Shown here: positions 5,021 to 5,044 of the stretch, one piece after another
Layout of the letters: each line of letters opens with the position of its first letter
Position numbering within the stretch: the stretch's first letter is position 1
Source of the DNA: JBKHBQ01 sp046542305
GTDB lineage: Bacteria; Bacteroidota; Bacteroidia; Bacteroidales; 4484-276
Assembly (NCBI GenBank): GCA_046542305.1
Contig: JBKHBQ010000279.1
Location: 1-5,044 of the forward strand
Length of the DNA: 5,044 nt
Direction of reading: 5' to 3'
The notes under the pieces: model-generated
The model's database searches: none
What the model was told of the DNA's origin: nothing
Seen by the model: the letters and a program-made list of their open reading frames with translations, nothing else
Program-made: the position numbers and the translations under genes

Positions 5021-5044
5021 AACAAAAAAATTCTGTTAATAACC

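Noticed and set aside
1..5044. CRISPR array, tRNA, rRNA, insertion sequence or phage att site
   Set aside because: I found no regularly spaced repeats, cloverleaf-like sequence, transposase frame or terminal inverted repeats with target duplications anywhere in the window.

Overview
The window looks like chromosomal DNA from a Bacteroidota (Bacteroidetes) bacterium. Both response regulators and both kinases have the sequence style of that phylum. Start codons mostly lack a well-placed Shine-Dalgarno sequence. The main intergenic region carries TTTG / TAnnTTTG promoter elements, the Bacteroidetes -33/-7 type, rather than the sigma70 type of other bacteria. I cannot place it at genus level.

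Layout: (1) 1-251 has no convincing gene. It holds three short tandem duplications and an imperfect GC-rich inverted repeat downstream of the first operon. (2) 252-2653, minus strand, is a two-component operon in the order kinase then regulator: an RprX-like membrane sensor histidine kinase followed after 44 bp by an RprY-like (OmpR/PhoB class) response regulator. (3) 2654-3051 is a 398-bp divergent intergenic region. It holds a strong 17-bp-arm dyad upstream of the rprX-like gene, a candidate 37-codon membrane microprotein on the minus strand, and an interleaved, two-fold-symmetric pair of opposed promoter matches. (4) 3052-4994, plus strand, is a second two-component operon. It encodes a multi-pass membrane kinase of the HisKA_3 (NarX/DesK) class and, 2 bp after its stop codon, a NarL/LuxR-class response regulator. 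(5) 4995-5044 is a short downstream stretch with a weak possible hairpin.

Together this is two unrelated classes of phosphorelay transcribed away from a shared control region. The RprX-like kinase has a large extracytoplasmic domain of about 260 residues and should sense an envelope or periplasmic signal. The NarX/DesK-class kinase is nearly all membrane-embedded and should sense a membrane or lipophilic cue. Input signals and target genes cannot be read from this window. The least ordinary parts are in the intergenic region: the candidate microprotein between two sensor kinases, the symmetric overlapping promoter matches, and the palindrome whose four TTAAC/GTTAA half-sites sit in 11-bp register. 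The four protein-coding genes themselves are ordinary family members with intact catalytic motifs, apart from an Asn in place of the usual Gln of the DxxxQ motif in the second kinase.
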